From Capsaspora owczarzaki ATCC 30864 (Eukaryota; Opisthokonta; Filasterea), in NCBI RefSeq assembly GCF_000151315.2, contig NW_011887293.1:2268605-2332604 (forward strand): a DNA stretch of 64,000 nucleotides. Direction: 5' to 3'. Positions 63,250 to 64,000 of the stretch are shown in pieces. Position numbers and translations under genes: made by a program. The notes beneath the pieces are model-generated. The model did no database searches, was not told the DNA's origin, and saw only the letters and a list, made by a program, of their open reading frames with translations. The number at the start of each line of letters is the position of its first letter. The first letter of the stretch is position 1.

Positions 63250-64000
63250 ATGGTGGCCATTCCCCGTGAATCTGGCAAGTCTCAGCAAAATCCCAATCTG
63301 CTCAGACATGTTCCCGCGCTTTTCTCTCTCTCGCTCTGCCCACCCCAAAGACCGAATCAAATCCCCCCCCCCTCCACACCGCCTCCCCTCTTGTTTGATG
63401 CATTGCTCTGCATCCTCCCTTTTGGGTGTACCGACTGACTGACTGACTGGCTGGCTGACTGTTGGAATTGCCTTTGCAGACTCCTTCCAAACGCATGCGA
63501 CGTCCATGCTGATCGCCACGACGGCAGCGCGCGTCGCCGCCTTCCCGCTCGAGACAATCAAAATCATGCTCCAGACCAATCTCGTGCCGTTCATTGCAGC
63601 GGCGCCCGCTGCTCCGGCGCTGGACTCGTTCGCGCTCCAAGCGCAGCTCCATCCGTCCCCGTCCTACTTTCGCGCGCTGCCGGTCGCTGTACCAGCCGAA
63701 GTCATGGAGCTGGCTGGCACAAGACCGCCACCACCACCACAACCTCCGTCGCTGAGCGGAGCCCCAGGACGCCAACAGGGACTGGTCGCGTTTCGACCCT
63801 ACTGGGACGCCAGAGAGTGCCTGCGATCGCTCGCCACTGTAGCGTCCGAGAACGTCGCTTCACGTCCATTCGGCGTGGCTATAACATCCCATGCATCCAA
63901 TGTGGGAAGCACGGCTTTTTATGGGCGCGCAAGTGCTGCCCCTGCCCACCTTTACTGGGTGGTCTTTTGCGGATTCACTAGGCGACCTTCTGGGTCGGCT
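63250..64000 (+). CDS. Mitochondrial-carrier-like protein (3' partial)
   Basis: A clear exon starts at 63480 after tttgcag and stays open towards the window end. It begins DSFQTHATSMLIATTAARVA and continues with AFPLETIKIMLQTNL, a Px[DE]xxK carrier signature at the end of a first TM helix. A long Ala/Pro-rich loop follows, then YWDARECLRSLA. The short N-terminus before helix 1 recalls MTCH-type divergent carriers of the outer membrane more than classical SLC25 proteins. A first exon 63250-63274 (MVAIPRES) would fit in phase if a GC donor (G|GCAAGT) is used; this is a guess. The gene is cut by the window end, and an intron may begin near 63838 (gtagcg). Confidence 0.5.

Overview
The window is nuclear DNA from an intron-rich, gene-dense eukaryote. 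Coding exons are GC-rich, introns are short (about 40-250 nt) with GT...AG ends, and non-coding DNA is full of poly(A)/poly(T) runs and microsatellites. The gene set points to a unicellular relative of animals: an SH2-SH2-SH3 phospholipase C gamma, Akirin, CENP-K, PEX16, PHAF1, JTB, TMEM170 and a ZNFX1-like helicase. My best guess is a filasterean holozoan such as Capsaspora. That is inference from content; no search was run. Two assembly gaps (34691-35341 and 47475-48393) cut three genes.

Layout. 1-6.9 kb: PSMG4-like proteasome chaperone (+), ATP synthase epsilon (-), proteasome lid subunit RPN8 (+) and Akirin (+). 7.3-10.9 kb (-): a large receptor-like protein with a bacterial-type amidase/golvesin/FN3 ectodomain and a tyrosine-motif cytoplasmic tail. 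12.1-13.1 kb (-): JTB. 13.3-15.0 kb (+): PEX16. 15.6-18.2 kb (-): coiled coil + nuclease-like + kinase-like protein. 19.5-21.9 kb (+): prion-like RGG/RRM/RS RNA-binding protein. 22.6-24.4 kb (-): CENP-K. 24.9-28.4 kb (+): secreted JmjC protein. 28.8-31.0 kb (-): mitochondrial carrier. 31.7-32.3 kb (-): TMEM170. 32.7-35.8 kb: two gap-truncated genes facing each other. 36.1-37.0 kb (+): LTO1. 39.4-40.6 kb (+): atypical bZIP factor. 41.1-47.2 kb (-): PLC gamma. 48.4-50.1 kb (+): ribophorin II (5' end lost in the gap). 51.2-53.5 kb (+): PHAF1. 53.8-54.5 kb (-): TMEM60/TMEM185-like. 54.8-62.4 kb (-): ZNFX1-like helicase. 63.25-64 kb (+): mitochondrial-carrier-like protein running off the end.

Most genes are housekeeping and unrelated. 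Two groupings stand out. First, three proteasome-linked genes (PSMG4, RPN8, Akirin) lie within 6 kb. Second, phosphotyrosine signalling is represented by the amidase receptor, whose tail has an ITAM-spaced pair of YxxL/I motifs, and by PLC gamma with two SH2 domains. The receptor is the best candidate for an undescribed system: it looks like a Bacteroidota-type secreted protein joined to a stalk, a membrane anchor and an SH2-binding tail. The second candidate is the PD-(D/E)xK-like plus kinase protein, an architecture reminiscent of Crinkler-type conflict proteins.

Exon boundaries were worked out by hand. In each complete multi-exon gene they keep reading phase and add up to whole codons, but single-base errors are possible. 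No tRNA, rRNA or CRISPR array was seen.
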